NCBI RefSeq assembly: GCF_029763755.1
Contig: NZ_JARUVM010000007.1
Location: forward strand, 48,915 to 112,914
Origin: Luteimonas sp. 8-5
GTDB lineage: Bacteria > Pseudomonadota > Gammaproteobacteria > Xanthomonadales > Xanthomonadaceae
DNA: 64,000 bases
Direction of reading: 5' to 3'
Positions 28,235 to 41,534 of this stretch are shown here, piece by piece. Under the pieces are notes generated by a model. It was given only the letters and a program-made list of their open reading frames with translations. It searched no databases and was not told the origin of the DNA. Made by a program: the position numbers and the translations under genes. Every line of letters begins with the position of its first letter. Positions within the stretch are counted from its first letter, which is position 1.

Positions 28235-29233
28235 TTACTTTTTTCGGCGCCCGAAAAGGCCGCCGGACTTTCCGGTATCGGCCGGTTCAGGTGGCTGGTC
28301 TGGCACGAGTTCCGCGTAACCGGTGGCCAGGCTGGCATTGACGAAGTCCACGACCTCCGGCAGCGGCACGCCGCTGGCCGACGCGACTTCGTCCAGCGTT
28401 GCCGGGCCCTTCATCATCGCGGTGGCGATGCGGAAATGCTTCGGATATTCGCGTTCGGTCTGCGGCCACTTGCTGAGCTTGTAGCGGCTTTCCATGTCGA
28501 AACCCGGCAGCAGCTTGCCGCCACCGGCGAGCAGGCCGCCGAACCACTGCAGGCGCGACAGCGGCTGCGCGGCGCCGAGCGAGGCGACCGCGGCATCCCA
28601 GGCGGCCGCGTCGACGGCCTGGAAATCGTGTTCGTCGACGGCGCCCTGCACATAGCCGGCCAGCGGCTTCAGCGCGGTGGGACCGTAGTATTCGCGGGCG
28701 ACCGGATCGATGTAGAGGTCGGGGCCTCCGTCGCGGGAGAAGCGCACGCGCGACTCGAGCGCGCCGGGAACGAACCAGTCGCCGAGCGTGCGCACCGGGG
28801 CGGGCGCAGCGACCGGGGCGGGCTCCGCCGCGACAGGTTCGGGCGCCGGGGCGGCCGGTGCTGCAGGCGCGGCAGGCTGCGCCGGTGCCTGCGGGGCCGC
28901 GGCTTCCGCCGAAGGCGCCGGCATCTCCGGGCCCAGCGACTGCAGCAGGACCAGCACGCTGGCGGCATCGAACGGCCGCGGCAGGTGGAAGTCGGTCTGG
29001 GTGCGCTTGGCCGAGGTCAGCCCGATCACCTGCTTGCCGGCGGCGTGCAGCCGCAACCAGCTCATCGGCCCGTACATGCTGTCCATGTCGACCACGACGA
29101 AACTGGCCTGCGCCTCGGGGAGCAACTGCCAGGTCCTGCCGAGGCGTGCATTGGCCTGCTCGAAGGCCGCCTTGAGGGCGCCTTCGGTGGCCGGGTCCAT
29201 GCCGGTCATGCCAATGGTGGGTAGCGACGCCAT
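28235..29233 (-). CDS. Unknown three-part protein
   Basis: I do not recognise this 332-residue protein. Residues about 1-100 look like a compact alpha/beta domain (ASFVVVDMDSMYGPMSWLRL; KQVIGLTSAKRTQTDFHL). Residues about 105-145 are an Ala/Pro-rich linker. Residues about 146-315 form a second domain that ends in a winged-helix-like stretch (MKGPATLDEVASASGVPLPE), then a basic GLFGRRKK tail. No signal or membrane segment is visible. It is co-directional with dxs and upstream of it. A cytoplasmic regulatory or scaffold role is a guess. Confidence 0.5.
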   Translation of the reverse strand: MASLPTIGMTGMDPATEGALKAAFEQANARLGRTWQLLPEAQASFVVVDMDSMYGPMSWLRLHAAGKQVIGLTSAKRTQTDFHLPRPFDAASVLVLLQSLGPEMPAPSAEAAAPQAPAQPAAPAAPAAPAPEPVAAEPAPVAAPAPVRTLGDWFVPGALESRVRFSRDGGPDLYIDPVAREYYGPTALKPLAGYVQGAVDEHDFQAVDAAAWDAAVASLGAAQPLSRLQWFGGLLAGGGKLLPGFDMESRYKLSKWPQTEREYPKHFRIATAMMKGPATLDEVASASGVPLPEVVDFVNASLATGYAELVPDQPPEPADTGKSGGLFGRRKK

Positions 29234-29276
29234 ACTGATTCGATCCTGATTGGGCCAGACGGACGAGTGTAGCGGG

Positions 29277-29876
29277 TCAATGGGCCGCGAAGCGCGGATT
29301 GCGCTTCGGCAGGTGGCTTTTCAGGAACGCCATCTGGTCGGCGAGGATGTTGCGGTTGGACAGGATCAGGTGCTCGATCCAGCTGGGCCGGTAGGGGACG
29401 GCGAGCAGGGGCATCGAGGCCTGCTGGGGAGTGCGGCCGCCCTTGCGCGAATTGCAGTGGAAGCAGGCGGCGACCACGTTCTCCCAGATGTCCCGGCCGC
29501 CCCGGGACAAGGGCACCACGTGGTCCCGCGTCAGGTGCTGGCGGCTGGTCTCGCGGCCGCAATACAGGCACAGGTGCTGGTCGCGGGCGAACAGGGCGGC
29601 GTTGGTGAGCGCCGGGGTCGGGTCCAGGGCATGCGCGCGGGCGTGGCTGCGCGCGGCCACGATGGGATGCAGCTCGACCACGCTCTGCTCGCCGCTGTCG
29701 CGGTTGGTGCCGCCGTGCACGCTCAGGCACGGGTCGCCCAGGGTCCAGGCCACGGCGCCACGCACGTACAGGCAGGTCGCCGCTTGCCAGCTCATCCAGT
29801 CCAGCACCCGGCCGTGCGCGTCGAGCGCCAGCAGGCGGACTGCATCCAGGCGTAGCGGCGTAGTGTCGGCCTCCAT
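29277..29876 (-). CDS. HNH endonuclease
   Basis: The 199-residue protein carries an HNH core: CLYCGRE, RDHVVPLSRGGRDIWENVV and FHCNSRKGGRTP. That is a zinc ribbon with two CxxC pairs around the His-Asn-His nuclease site. Such free-standing HNH proteins nick or cut DNA; their role in this family is unknown. No methylase or phage gene is nearby, so restriction is unlikely. It sits in a minus-strand run between the acyl-CoA dehydrogenase and the unknown gene at 28235. Confidence 0.82.
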   Translation of the reverse strand: MEADTTPLRLDAVRLLALDAHGRVLDWMSWQAATCLYVRGAVAWTLGDPCLSVHGGTNRDSGEQSVVELHPIVAARSHARAHALDPTPALTNAALFARDQHLCLYCGRETSRQHLTRDHVVPLSRGGRDIWENVVAACFHCNSRKGGRTPQQASMPLLAVPYRPSWIEHLILSNRNILADQMAFLKSHLPKRNPRFAAH

Positions 29877-29899
29877 CGGGGCTACAGCTTATACCCCTC

Positions 29900-31675
29900 C
29901 TACTGCAGGGGTGGAAGGGCACCCATCCCGGATTCGATCGCGGCCTTGTGGGCCAAGGTGCGCGGCAGCAGGCGGGCGAAGTAGAACGTGGCGGTATCGC
30001 GCTTGGCGGCCTTGAACGCCTCGGGCTGCGCGGACGCCCGGGCCGCGGCCACGCTGCGTGCCCACCAGTAGGCCAGCGCGACATACCCGGAATACATCAG
30101 GAAGTCGTGGGCGGTCGCGCCGATCTCCTCGGGATCCTTGCCGGCGCGGCCGGCGATCATCGTCGCCAGCGGCGCCCATTCGGCCGCCTTCGCGGCCAGC
30201 GGATCGATGAAGGCGGCCATGTCGGCATCGCCGGCGTGCTGCCTGCAGAAATCCGCGAGCATGGCGAGGAATTCGCGCATCCCCGCGCCCTGCAGCTGCA
30301 GCAGCTTGCGCCCGACCAGGTCCAGCGCCTGGATGCCGGGGGTGCCTTCGTACATGGTGGTCATGCGCGCATCGCGCGCCAGCTGCTCCATGCCGTGCTC
30401 GGCGATGTAGCCGTGGCCGCCGAAGCACTGCATCGCCTGGTAGGTGCATTCCACGCCCCATTCGGTGAGGCAGCCCTTGGCGATGGGGATCAGGAAGCCG
30501 AGCAGGGCATCGGCGCGTTCGCGTTCGGCCGCGTCGGCGGCGTGTTCGACGGTATCGACCAGGACGCCGGCGTGGTACGCCAGCGCGCGGCCGCCTTCGA
30601 CCAGTGCCTTCTGCGTGAGCAGCATGCGGCGCACGTCGGGGTGGACGATGATCGGGTCGGCAGGTTTGTCGGGGAACTTCGCACCGGACAGGGAACGCCC
30701 CTGCAGGCGCTCGCGCGCATAGGCCAGCGCCCCCTGCAGTGCGCGATCGGAAAGTCCCAGTCCCTGCAGGCCGACAGCCAGGCGCGCACTGTTCATCATG
30801 GTAAACATCGCCGCCAGGCCCTTGTTCGGCGCACCGACCAGCCAGCCTTGCGCGCCGTCGAAGTTCATCACGCAGGTCGCCGAGCCGTGGATGCCCATCT
30901 TGTGTTCGAGTGCGCCGCAGCGCAGCTGGTTGCGTTCGCCGACGCTGCCGTCGCGGCACACACGCACCTTCGGCACCACGAACAGCGAGATGCCGCGGCT
31001 GCCGGCAGGCGCGTCGGGCAACCGTGCCAGCACCAGGTGCACGATGTTGTCGGTGAAGTCGTGTTCGCCGGCGGTGATGAAGATCTTGGTGCCGGTGATC
31101 GAATAGCTGCCATCGGCCGCCGGTTCGGCGCGGGTCTTGAGCAGGCCCAGGTCGCTGCCGCAATGCGGCTCGGTCAGGCACATGGTGCCGGTCCAGCGGC
31201 CCTCGACGATCGCCTTGAGGAAGACCTCGCGCTGCCAGTCCTCGCCATGGCGGGTGAGCGCCTCGATCGCACCGTGCGAAAGCAGCGGGAAATTGCCCCA
31301 TGCCAGGTTGGCCGCATCGATCATTTCCTTGATCGCGATGCCGGCGGTCTGCGGCAGTCCCTGGCCGCCATGTTCCGCCGGCGATGAAATTCCGGCCCAT
31401 CCGCCCTCGACATACTGCGCGTAGGCGTCGGCGAAGCCGGGCGGGGTGGCGACCTGGCCGGTGTCCTTGTCCAGGGTGCAGCCGTGGCGGTCGCCGGCCT
31501 GGTTGAGCGGCGCCAGCACGGTCGAGGCAAAGCGCGCGCCTTCCTCGAGCACGGCGTCGACGACGTCGCGGGTCGCGTCCTGGAAACCGAGCCGGGCAAA
31601 CAGCGGTTCGACCTGGAGCAGGTCGAACAGCACGAAGCGCATGTCGTCCAGCGGTGCGTCGTATGCAGCAGCCAT
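29900..31675 (-). CDS. Acyl-CoA dehydrogenase (DmdC-like)
   Basis: The 591-residue protein is longer than classical acyl-CoA dehydrogenases (about 385). It has the N-terminal, middle and C-terminal ACAD domains (TMCLTEPHCGSDLG; MYEGTPGIQALDLVGRK) plus an extended C-terminus, as in the DmdC/FadE-like group. It probably oxidises an acyl-CoA with FAD; the substrate is unknown. Its start codon overlaps the stop of the lipoprotein gene (TGATG), implying coupling. Confidence 0.9.
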   Translation of the reverse strand: MAAAYDAPLDDMRFVLFDLLQVEPLFARLGFQDATRDVVDAVLEEGARFASTVLAPLNQAGDRHGCTLDKDTGQVATPPGFADAYAQYVEGGWAGISSPAEHGGQGLPQTAGIAIKEMIDAANLAWGNFPLLSHGAIEALTRHGEDWQREVFLKAIVEGRWTGTMCLTEPHCGSDLGLLKTRAEPAADGSYSITGTKIFITAGEHDFTDNIVHLVLARLPDAPAGSRGISLFVVPKVRVCRDGSVGERNQLRCGALEHKMGIHGSATCVMNFDGAQGWLVGAPNKGLAAMFTMMNSARLAVGLQGLGLSDRALQGALAYARERLQGRSLSGAKFPDKPADPIIVHPDVRRMLLTQKALVEGGRALAYHAGVLVDTVEHAADAAERERADALLGFLIPIAKGCLTEWGVECTYQAMQCFGGHGYIAEHGMEQLARDARMTTMYEGTPGIQALDLVGRKLLQLQGAGMREFLAMLADFCRQHAGDADMAAFIDPLAAKAAEWAPLATMIAGRAGKDPEEIGATAHDFLMYSGYVALAYWWARSVAAARASAQPEAFKAAKRDTATFYFARLLPRTLAHKAAIESGMGALPPLQ

Positions 31676-32157
31676 CAGCGCATCACTCCCGGCAGGCCCG
31701 GCACCGGCGCAAGCGCGTTGCCGCGTTCGAATTCGAAGACGCGCGGCTTGCCGTCCTCCGGCGTCGCGGTGATCGTGCCCTTGAGTTCATAGGCGATCGC
31801 GCTGCCGCGCGCGAGCGCGTCGGCGATCGCGATCTTGGCGCCGGCCGGCGGCACGAGCTGCAGCGTCGCCACGTCGGCCGACTCCGGGCCGATGGTGAAC
31901 CCCGGGCTGGTGCGCAGCGTCGCCGGCGGCTGGCCCTGGACGGTCATCGCCAGGTCGACCGCGTCGAAGCGCATCGGGATGCTGCTGAAGTTGTCCAGGC
32001 GCAGGTCCAGCGACCAGCTGCCGTCGGCGCGCACGCTGAGCTGCTGGATGCTGGCGGCGGGATCGGAAACGCGGCGCACCGGTCCGCTGCTGCCGCAGGC
32101 GGCGAGCAGGAGCATGCAAAGGGTGGCGGCAATGGCGGCGAAGGTGGCGCGCTTCAT
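31675..32157 (-). CDS. LEA type 2-like lipoprotein
   Basis: The 160-residue protein starts at the ATG at 32157, giving MKRATFAAIAATLCMLLLAACG, a signal peptide with a lipobox (LAAC). The rest resembles the LEA-14/WHy beta-sandwich domain (LRLDNFSSIPMRFDAVDLAM). Its role is unknown; it may be an envelope stress or transport accessory protein. It is upstream of, and overlaps by 1 base, the acyl-CoA dehydrogenase gene. Confidence 0.75.
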   Translation of the reverse strand: MKRATFAAIAATLCMLLLAACGSSGPVRRVSDPAASIQQLSVRADGSWSLDLRLDNFSSIPMRFDAVDLAMTVQGQPPATLRTSPGFTIGPESADVATLQLVPPAGAKIAIADALARGSAIAYELKGTITATPEDGKPRVFEFERGNALAPVPGLPGVMR

Positions 32158-32215
32158 TCGGGTCTCCGTCGTATGCATTCGATGAGCATACAACGGCGCC
32201 ACGGCGCCTTCGCGA

Positions 32216-32291
32216 TGGTGGCCGGGGAGGGAATCGAACCCCCGACACGGGGATTTTCAATCCCCTGCTCTACCAACTGAGCTACCCGGCC
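32216..32291 (-). tRNA. tRNA-Phe (anticodon GAA)
   Basis: A 76-base cloverleaf read on the minus strand. The acceptor GGCCGGG pairs with CCCGGCC, anticodon stem GGGGA/TCCCC holds loop TTGAAAA (anticodon GAA), the T-arm is TCGGGGGTTCGATTCCCTC-like and CCA is encoded. It lies upstream of the lipoprotein gene on the same strand. Confidence 0.97.
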
Positions 32292-32428
32292 AGCGCGAGG
32301 GCGGGATGATACGGGCGCGGGGCTTGCGGGGCAAGCCGGACGGCTGCTGAACAGGGTTCCGCCCCGCCATTCCGGAGGCGGCCGCTGGGTGCAAGATTGA
32401 ACGCACCCCCGGAATCGAGGTGCCTGCC

Positions 32429-32842
32429 ATGCGAATCATGCCACTCTCCCTCCTCGCCGCTTCCGTCTTCCTCGCCTCCTGCGCCACCACCCCGCGGATG
32501 AGCGAATCGGACGAGCTGGCGCTCTACATGAGCCACAGCGAGCCGGTCCAGAAGGTGACCTATCGCGAACCCATCGGCTGGGACGACGTCGGCGACAGCC
32601 ATGTCCTGCTCACGATCAAGCCGACCGAAGGCTGGCTGCTCCGGCTGGTGCCGGACTGCCTGGACTGGTCGGGATCCGGCCCCGCGCTCACGGTCAGCAA
32701 CATCGCCGGCGTGGTCACCTCGGGCTTCGACAGCGTGACGCGAGTGGGCCCGGGCACGCAGATCGGTTGCCGCATCCAGGAGATCCGCGTGGTCGACCTG
32801 GGCGCGGTGCGCGACGCCCGCAACGCTCAGTCGGGGACGTAA
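32429..32842 (+). CDS. DUF6491 family lipoprotein
   Basis: The 137-residue protein starts at the ATG at 32429, with GAGG about 10 bases upstream and signal sequence [20 protein letters not shown] (lipobox LASC). A GTG at 32420 would add three residues. The body fits DUF6491, a xanthomonad family with a conserved cysteine pair (PDCLDW, GCRIQEI). The function is unknown. Its 3' end overlaps the convergent yggX gene by 16 bases. Confidence 0.7.
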   Translation: MRIMPLSLLAASVFLASCATTPRMSESDELALYMSHSEPVQKVTYREPIGWDDVGDSHVLLTIKPTEGWLLRLVPDCLDWSGSGPALTVSNIAGVVTSGFDSVTRVGPGTQIGCRIQEIRVVDLGAVRDARNAQSGT

Positions 32843-33093
32843 CCGGCCGGTTTCTCGGCGCCGCCCTCGAACAGGAACTTGAGCATCTCGCCTTCGAGGA
32901 AGGCGCGATGCTTCGGATCCAGCGGCGACAGGCGGTTCTCGTTGATCAGCATGGTCTGGTGCGCCAGCCATGCCGACCACGCGGCCTTGCCGATGTGCGC
33001 GTAGACCCGCTTGCCGGCTTCGCCCGGCCATGGCGCGAAGTCGAGGCCCTCGACTTCGCGCTTTTCGTATTCGCAGAACACCATTCGCGTCAT
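32827..33093 (-). CDS. yggX: YggX-like iron trafficking/oxidative damage protein
   Basis: The 88-residue protein has the YggX motifs [19 protein letters not shown] and [15 protein letters not shown], and the conserved Cys of the family. YggX protects Fe-S clusters from oxidants and is thought to handle Fe(II). The start codon overlaps the mutY stop (ATGA). This is the usual mutY-yggX pair; MutY is itself an Fe-S protein. Confidence 0.95.
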   Translation of the reverse strand: MTRMVFCEYEKREVEGLDFAPWPGEAGKRVYAHIGKAAWSAWLAHQTMLINENRLSPLDPKHRAFLEGEMLKFLFEGGAEKPAGYVPD

Positions 33094-34169
33094 GTGGGGA
33101 TGCCCTCCAGGAGCTTGCGGATCGGCGCCGGGATACCCAGCGCCGCCATCTGGTCGTGCGAGACCCAGCGCAGGCCGTCATTGTCCGCCACCCGTGCGCG
33201 CAAGGCCACTTGCCGCCAATGCACGGGGAACAGCTGCAGGCGGTAATGGGTGAATCCGTGGGCGATGGACGCCAGCGGCGCGCCATCGTCGTAGTCGCCT
33301 CGCACATGCGCGGCGAACCAGTCGCGTGCCGGCGCGTGGTCGCCGGCTTCGGGCAGCGACCAGAGCGACGCCCACACGCCATTGGCCGGACGACGCTGCA
33401 ACAGCACGCGGCCTTCGCTGTCCTGCAGCAGCATCACCACGGCGCTGCGTTCGGGCAGCGGCTTGCCTGGCTTTGGCGTCGGCAGTTCGGCGACGCGTCC
33501 CTCGCGCAACGCGACGCAACCGTCCTGCAGCGGGCAGACCATGCAGGCCGGATCGAAACGCGTGCACAGGGTGGCGCCGAAATCCATCTGCGCCTGGGTG
33601 TAGTCGGCCATGCGCGGCGCGCGCTGCCCGGCCGCGGGCAGGTGCGATTCGGCCAGCGCCCACATCCGTTTCTCCACCGCAGGCGTTCCCGGCCAGCCGT
33701 CGATGCCGTGCACGCGCGCGAGCACGCGCTTGACGTTGCCGTCGAGGATCGGGAAACGGTCTCCCCATGCCTGGGCGAGGATCGCGCCCGCGGTGCTGCG
33801 GCCGATGCCCGGCAATGCCACCAGCGCGTCCAGGTCGCGCGGCAGCTCGCCGCCGTGCAGCTCCTCGCAGGCACGCGCCGCGGCGTGCAGGTTGCGTGCA
33901 CGTGCGTAGTAGCCGAGCCCCGACCACAGCGCGAGCACGTCGTCGAGCGGCGCCCGTGCAAGCGCTGGCAGGTCCGGCAGCGCAGCGACGAAGCGTTCGA
34001 AGTAGGGCACGACGACCTGCACCTGGGTCTGCTGCAGCATGATTTCCGACAGCCAGACCCGATAGGGCGTGCGCGGGTGCTGCCAGGGCAGGTCGTGGCG
34101 GCCGCAACGGTCGAACCAGGCCAGCAGGCGGCCGGCGAATTCGGCGCCGTGGAGGTCAGTCGGCTTCAT
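33090..34169 (-). CDS. mutY: A/G-specific adenine glycosylase
   Basis: The 359-residue enzyme removes adenine mispaired with 8-oxoguanine. The N-terminal catalytic domain holds the helix-hairpin-helix ([16 protein letters not shown]) with its catalytic Asp ([10 protein letters not shown]). The 4Fe-4S loop has four cysteines ([17 protein letters not shown]). The C-terminal NUDIX-like domain recognises 8-oxoG. I chose the ATG at 34169, which matches the family start. Its 5' end overlaps the AsmA-like gene by 14 bases and its 3' end overlaps yggX by 4. Confidence 0.97.
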   Translation of the reverse strand: MKPTDLHGAEFAGRLLAWFDRCGRHDLPWQHPRTPYRVWLSEIMLQQTQVQVVVPYFERFVAALPDLPALARAPLDDVLALWSGLGYYARARNLHAAARACEELHGGELPRDLDALVALPGIGRSTAGAILAQAWGDRFPILDGNVKRVLARVHGIDGWPGTPAVEKRMWALAESHLPAAGQRAPRMADYTQAQMDFGATLCTRFDPACMVCPLQDGCVALREGRVAELPTPKPGKPLPERSAVVMLLQDSEGRVLLQRRPANGVWASLWSLPEAGDHAPARDWFAAHVRGDYDDGAPLASIAHGFTHYRLQLFPVHWRQVALRARVADNDGLRWVSHDQMAALGIPAPIRKLLEGIPT

Positions 34170-35214
34170 CGGCGACGACCTCCAGCTGGACCGATACGCC
34201 TTGCAGGGTGGCACCGGCCACGTCCAGGCGCGGCGTGCGCAGCGTGCCCTCGACCGGCGGCAACGGATTCGGATCGGCACCGGCCCAGGCCAGCACTTCG
34301 CGCAAACGGAAACTTCCGTCGAACGCGGTGTCGTCGTGCTGCAGTTGCAGGAAGGCGGTGTCGTCGAGGTCGACCGCGCCGCGATAGCGCAACGCGAACG
34401 CCACCGGCGAGCGGGAGGACGCCAGCGGTTCGGGCAGGGCGGGCCACGCGGCCGGCCAGGCCTCGATGCCGCCATGCAAGCGCAGGACGAGGTGTTCGCC
34501 CAGGGCGACATCGCCCCGGGCTTCCAGCGCAGGAATCGGATCGGTGTCCGGCTCGCCTTGGCCGCGCACCGACACGCGGGCGGGCGCAAGCGACCAGGTG
34601 CCGGCATTCCAGCGCAGCGGCCCCGACACCGCGAACGAGAACGGTGGTTCGGGGTAGGTGCCCTTCAGCGCCAACCGCGACGCCACGCCAGGCGCAAACG
34701 ATGGCACTTCGGCCTGCAGGTCCCCGAGTCGCCAGCCATCGCCAATGACGACGCCATCGCGGACGAGCGCGCCGGCCGACAGCGAAGGCATGCGTACCGG
34801 CGTCGGCGACGGTGGCCGTCGCGCGAGCCAATGCTGAAGCGCCGGCAAGTCGAGGATCGGTGCGTCGAGCTCGATCCGGGTCGCCTCCAACACTGCGCCG
34901 CGTGCGCGCAGCGTCGACCACGGCAGCGACAGGAAGATGCGGTCGGCGCGCAGCAACGGGGTGGCAGTGCCCGGTTCCCGTGCGACTACATCGCGCAGCA
35001 CCAGCGTCGGCAGGCCGTGCAACTGGTACTCCGTCTTGCCGGCGGCAGTGATCTCCAGATCGAGCGCCGCGCCCACGCGCGCCAGCAGGAACCGCGTCGC
35101 GCGTTGCGGCTGCATCGCGTAATGCAAGGCCAGTGCCGCGAGCAGGAGCAGGGCCAGCAGCACCGATGCGATGTACAGCAGCACCCTGCGTTGGCGGCGC
35201 GGCCGGGAGCCCAT
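34156..35214 (-). CDS. AsmA-like membrane-anchored protein
   Basis: The 352-residue protein has one N-terminal transmembrane helix ([20 protein letters not shown]) and a large periplasmic beta-rich body, like AsmA/TamB-related proteins. Family members affect outer-membrane assembly or phospholipid transport. It is shorter than E. coli AsmA (617), and the assignment is by architecture, not by a diagnostic motif. It overlaps mutY, so the pair is co-transcribed. Confidence 0.6.
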   Translation of the reverse strand: MGSRPRRQRRVLLYIASVLLALLLLAALALHYAMQPQRATRFLLARVGAALDLEITAAGKTEYQLHGLPTLVLRDVVAREPGTATPLLRADRIFLSLPWSTLRARGAVLEATRIELDAPILDLPALQHWLARRPPSPTPVRMPSLSAGALVRDGVVIGDGWRLGDLQAEVPSFAPGVASRLALKGTYPEPPFSFAVSGPLRWNAGTWSLAPARVSVRGQGEPDTDPIPALEARGDVALGEHLVLRLHGGIEAWPAAWPALPEPLASSRSPVAFALRYRGAVDLDDTAFLQLQHDDTAFDGSFRLREVLAWAGADPNPLPPVEGTLRTPRLDVAGATLQGVSVQLEVVADEAD

Positions 35215-35229
35215 GCCGGTGCCGGCCGC

Positions 35230-36201
35230 TCAGCCGCCGAGCGAGGCGGGCAGCAGCGCGTCGACGAACGCTTCCGGGTCGAACTCGCGCAGGTCTTCCA
35301 GGCCTTCGCCGATGCCCGCGTAGCGGATCGGGATGCCGAACTCGCGCGCGAGCGCGAACACCACGCCGCCCTTGGCGGTGCCGTCGAGCTTGGTGACCAC
35401 AAGGCCCGTGACGTTGACCGCGGCATGGAACTGCCGCAGTTGCGACAGCGCGTTCTGGCCGGTGGTGCCGTCGATGACCATCAGCACTTCGTGTGGTGCG
35501 TCGGGGTCGAGCTTGCCGAGCACGCGGCGGATCTTGCCCAGTTCCGCCATCAGGCCCTGCTGGGTATGCAGGCGCCCGGCGGTATCGGCGATCAGCACGT
35601 CGGTGCCGCGCGCCCTCGCGGCCTGCAGGGCATCGAAAGCGACCGAAGCGGGGTCGGCGTCCTGGCCCTGTGCCACGACCGGGACGTTGTTGCGCTCGCC
35701 CCAGGCCTGGAGCTGCGCCACCGCGGCGGCACGGAAAGTATCGCCGGCGGCCAGCATCAGCGAATGGCCCTGCTGCCGGAAGCGATGCGCGAGCTTGCCG
35801 ATGGTGGTGGTCTTGCCCACGCCGTTGACGCCGACGGCAAGGATCACGAAGGGACGCGCCGCCGCATCGATGCGCAGGGGCTCTGCCACGGGCGCCAGCA
35901 ACGCGAGCAGTTCGCTGCGCAGGGCGGCGAGCAGGGCGCCGGCGTCGGCGAACTCGCGTGCCTTCATGCGCTTGCGCAGGGTCTCGACCAGGCCGGTGCT
36001 GGCGGCGACGCCGACATCGGCGGTCAGCAGCGCGGTCTCGATCTCGTCGAGCAGTTCGTCGTCCAGGCGCGGGTTGCGCGAGAACAGGCCGCCCAGGCTG
36101 CGGGCAAAGCCGCTGCCGCCAAGCCGTTCGCGCCAGCCCGCTGCGCCATCCGCCGCCTGGGGTGCCGCGTCAGGCTTCTTGCGGCGGAAAAAACTCACCA
36201 T
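35230..36201 (-). CDS. ftsY: Signal recognition particle receptor FtsY
   Basis: The 323-residue SRP receptor has a short acidic/basic N-terminus, an NG domain with G1 (GVNGVGKTTTIGKLA), G3 (DTAGR) and G4 (TKLDGTAKGG) motifs, and binds Ffh to deliver ribosomes to SecYEG. The N-terminal A domain is very short. I start at 36201 (MVSFFRRKKPDA); an ATG at 36213 would add MVDT. It is divergent from rsmD. Confidence 0.96.
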   Translation of the reverse strand: MVSFFRRKKPDAAPQAADGAAGWRERLGGSGFARSLGGLFSRNPRLDDELLDEIETALLTADVGVAASTGLVETLRKRMKAREFADAGALLAALRSELLALLAPVAEPLRIDAAARPFVILAVGVNGVGKTTTIGKLAHRFRQQGHSLMLAAGDTFRAAAVAQLQAWGERNNVPVVAQGQDADPASVAFDALQAARARGTDVLIADTAGRLHTQQGLMAELGKIRRVLGKLDPDAPHEVLMVIDGTTGQNALSQLRQFHAAVNVTGLVVTKLDGTAKGGVVFALAREFGIPIRYAGIGEGLEDLREFDPEAFVDALLPASLGG

Positions 36202-36221
36202 CGTGTCGACCATCGCGCAGA

Positions 36222-39948
<3,727 letters not shown>

Positions 39949-39952
<4 letters not shown>

Positions 39953-40839
39953 AGCTCTGGTCGCTACTGGGCAACTCGCAGAAGCTCGACGGCGGCGCGA
40001 TGTTCGGCAACGCGCCCCGTGCGATGTGGGAGCGCTGGGCGCCGCCGGACGAAGCCAACCGCATCGAACTGGCCTGCCGGGCGCTGCGGGCCAGCCCGCT
40101 GGCAGGCAAGACCGTGCTGTTCGAAACCGGCATCGGCGCGTTCTTCGAGCCGAAGCTGCGCGAACGCTACGGTGTCCAGGAAGACCGGCACGTGCTGCTC
40201 GAATCGCTGGCCGAGGCTGGCTTCGGCCACGACGACGTCGACGTCGTCGTGCTCTCGCACCTGCACTTCGACCACGCCGGCGGCCTGCTTGCACCGTGGA
40301 CCGGGAACGAGGCGCCGCGCCTGCTGTTCCCGAACGCGACCTATGTGGTCAGTGCAGCCTGCTGGGATCGCGCGCGCGACCCGCATCCGCGCGACCGTGC
40401 GAGTTTCATTCCCGAACTGCCGGCGCTGCTGGAAGCCAGCGGACGCCTGGAGATCGTCGATGGTGCCCATTCGCGCGCGCTGGGCAATGCGGTGCGCTTC
40501 CATTACAGCGATGGCCATACGCCCGGGCTGATGCTGGCCGAGATCGTCGGTCCGGAAAGCGTCGACGGCGTCGCCCACGGCGGCGTGGTGTTCTGCGCCG
40601 ACCTCATTCCCGGCCGGCCGTGGGTGCACGTGCCCATCACCATGGGTTACGACCGCAACGCCGAACTGCTGATCGACGAGAAACGTGAGTTCCTGGCCGA
40701 CATGCTGGCGCGCAACGTGCACCTGTTCTTTACCCATGATCCGGCTTGCGCCCTGGCGCGCGTCGTGCGCGACGAGCGCGGCCGCTACGGCACCACGAAC
40801 GAAGTCGAGCGCCTGCAGGCGAGGGCGCTGCCTGCATGA
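39949..40839 (+). CDS. Metallo-beta-lactamase-fold hydrolase
   Basis: The 296-residue protein starts at a GTG (39949) overlapping the ggt stop (GTGA). It has the MBL metal-binding motif [10 protein letters not shown] and a later Asp/His pair (SDGHTPG). No signal peptide is evident. The substrate is unknown. Coupling to ggt makes a thioester or glutathione-derived substrate a reasonable guess (glyoxalase-II-like). Confidence 0.88.
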
Positions 40840-41534
40840 AGGCCATTGCGGGGTTGCTTGCCGCCGGGTGCCTGCTGGTCGCGACCGCGGTCGCGGCGCA
40901 GGAGCAGGCGCCGGCTCCGTCCGCCCCGCCACAGGCCGAAGGCAAGCTGCGCGATCCGGATTTCGGCGTGCGCACCAGCCATTTCGGCCTGGAACGGCAA
41001 GTGGAAATGTTCCAGTGGCGCGAGGACGGCGGCGCCTACGCCCGCGGCTGGAGCGATGCGCCGGTGGATTCGGCGGCGTTCCTGCCCGGCCACGACAACC
41101 CGCCGTTCCCGATCCGGTCGCAGCGCTGGGAGGCTTCGGCCGTCACCGTCGACGGCGTGCCGCTCGATCCGGAGGTGGTGAAGGGGCTTGGCCAGTGGCG
41201 CGAGTTCCGGCCCGCCTTCAGCGCGCTGCCGGGAAACCTGGCAGCCACCTTCCAGCCGCAGGGCGACGGCCTGGGCAGTGCCATGAACCCGCTGGCGCCG
41301 GAAGTCGGCGACCTGCGCATCCACTGGCGCGAGCTGGTGCTGCCGCCGCTGGCCGAACGCATCGAATTGCGTGACGGGCGCTGGCGCCTGCGCGCCGGCG
41401 AGGCGGATGGCGTCGGCGAGGCGAAGGCCGCCCGTGGCGGCGACAGCCGACCCGGGCGTGCCCACTGGTGGTGGTGGCTGGCGGTGGTGCCTGTCGTGCT
41501 CTTGCTGGTGGCACTGCGCCGCCGCCGGCACTAG
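40836..41534 (+). CDS. TMEM43-like membrane protein, truncated relative to family
   Basis: The 232-residue protein has a signal peptide ([18 protein letters not shown]), a body with RDPDFGVR and [12 protein letters not shown], then a C-terminal transmembrane helix ([17 protein letters not shown]). The VEM(Y/F)QW and HDNPPFP motifs are typical of TMEM43-family proteins. Those usually have two transmembrane regions flanking a large body; this form has one plus a signal peptide and lacks the N-terminal part. The function is unknown. The start overlaps the MBL-fold gene stop (ATGA); its end overlaps the convergent upp by 4 bases. Confidence 0.6.
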   Translation: MKAIAGLLAAGCLLVATAVAAQEQAPAPSAPPQAEGKLRDPDFGVRTSHFGLERQVEMFQWREDGGAYARGWSDAPVDSAAFLPGHDNPPFPIRSQRWEASAVTVDGVPLDPEVVKGLGQWREFRPAFSALPGNLAATFQPQGDGLGSAMNPLAPEVGDLRIHWRELVLPPLAERIELRDGRWRLRAGEADGVGEAKAARGGDSRPGRAHWWWWLAVVPVVLLLVALRRRRH

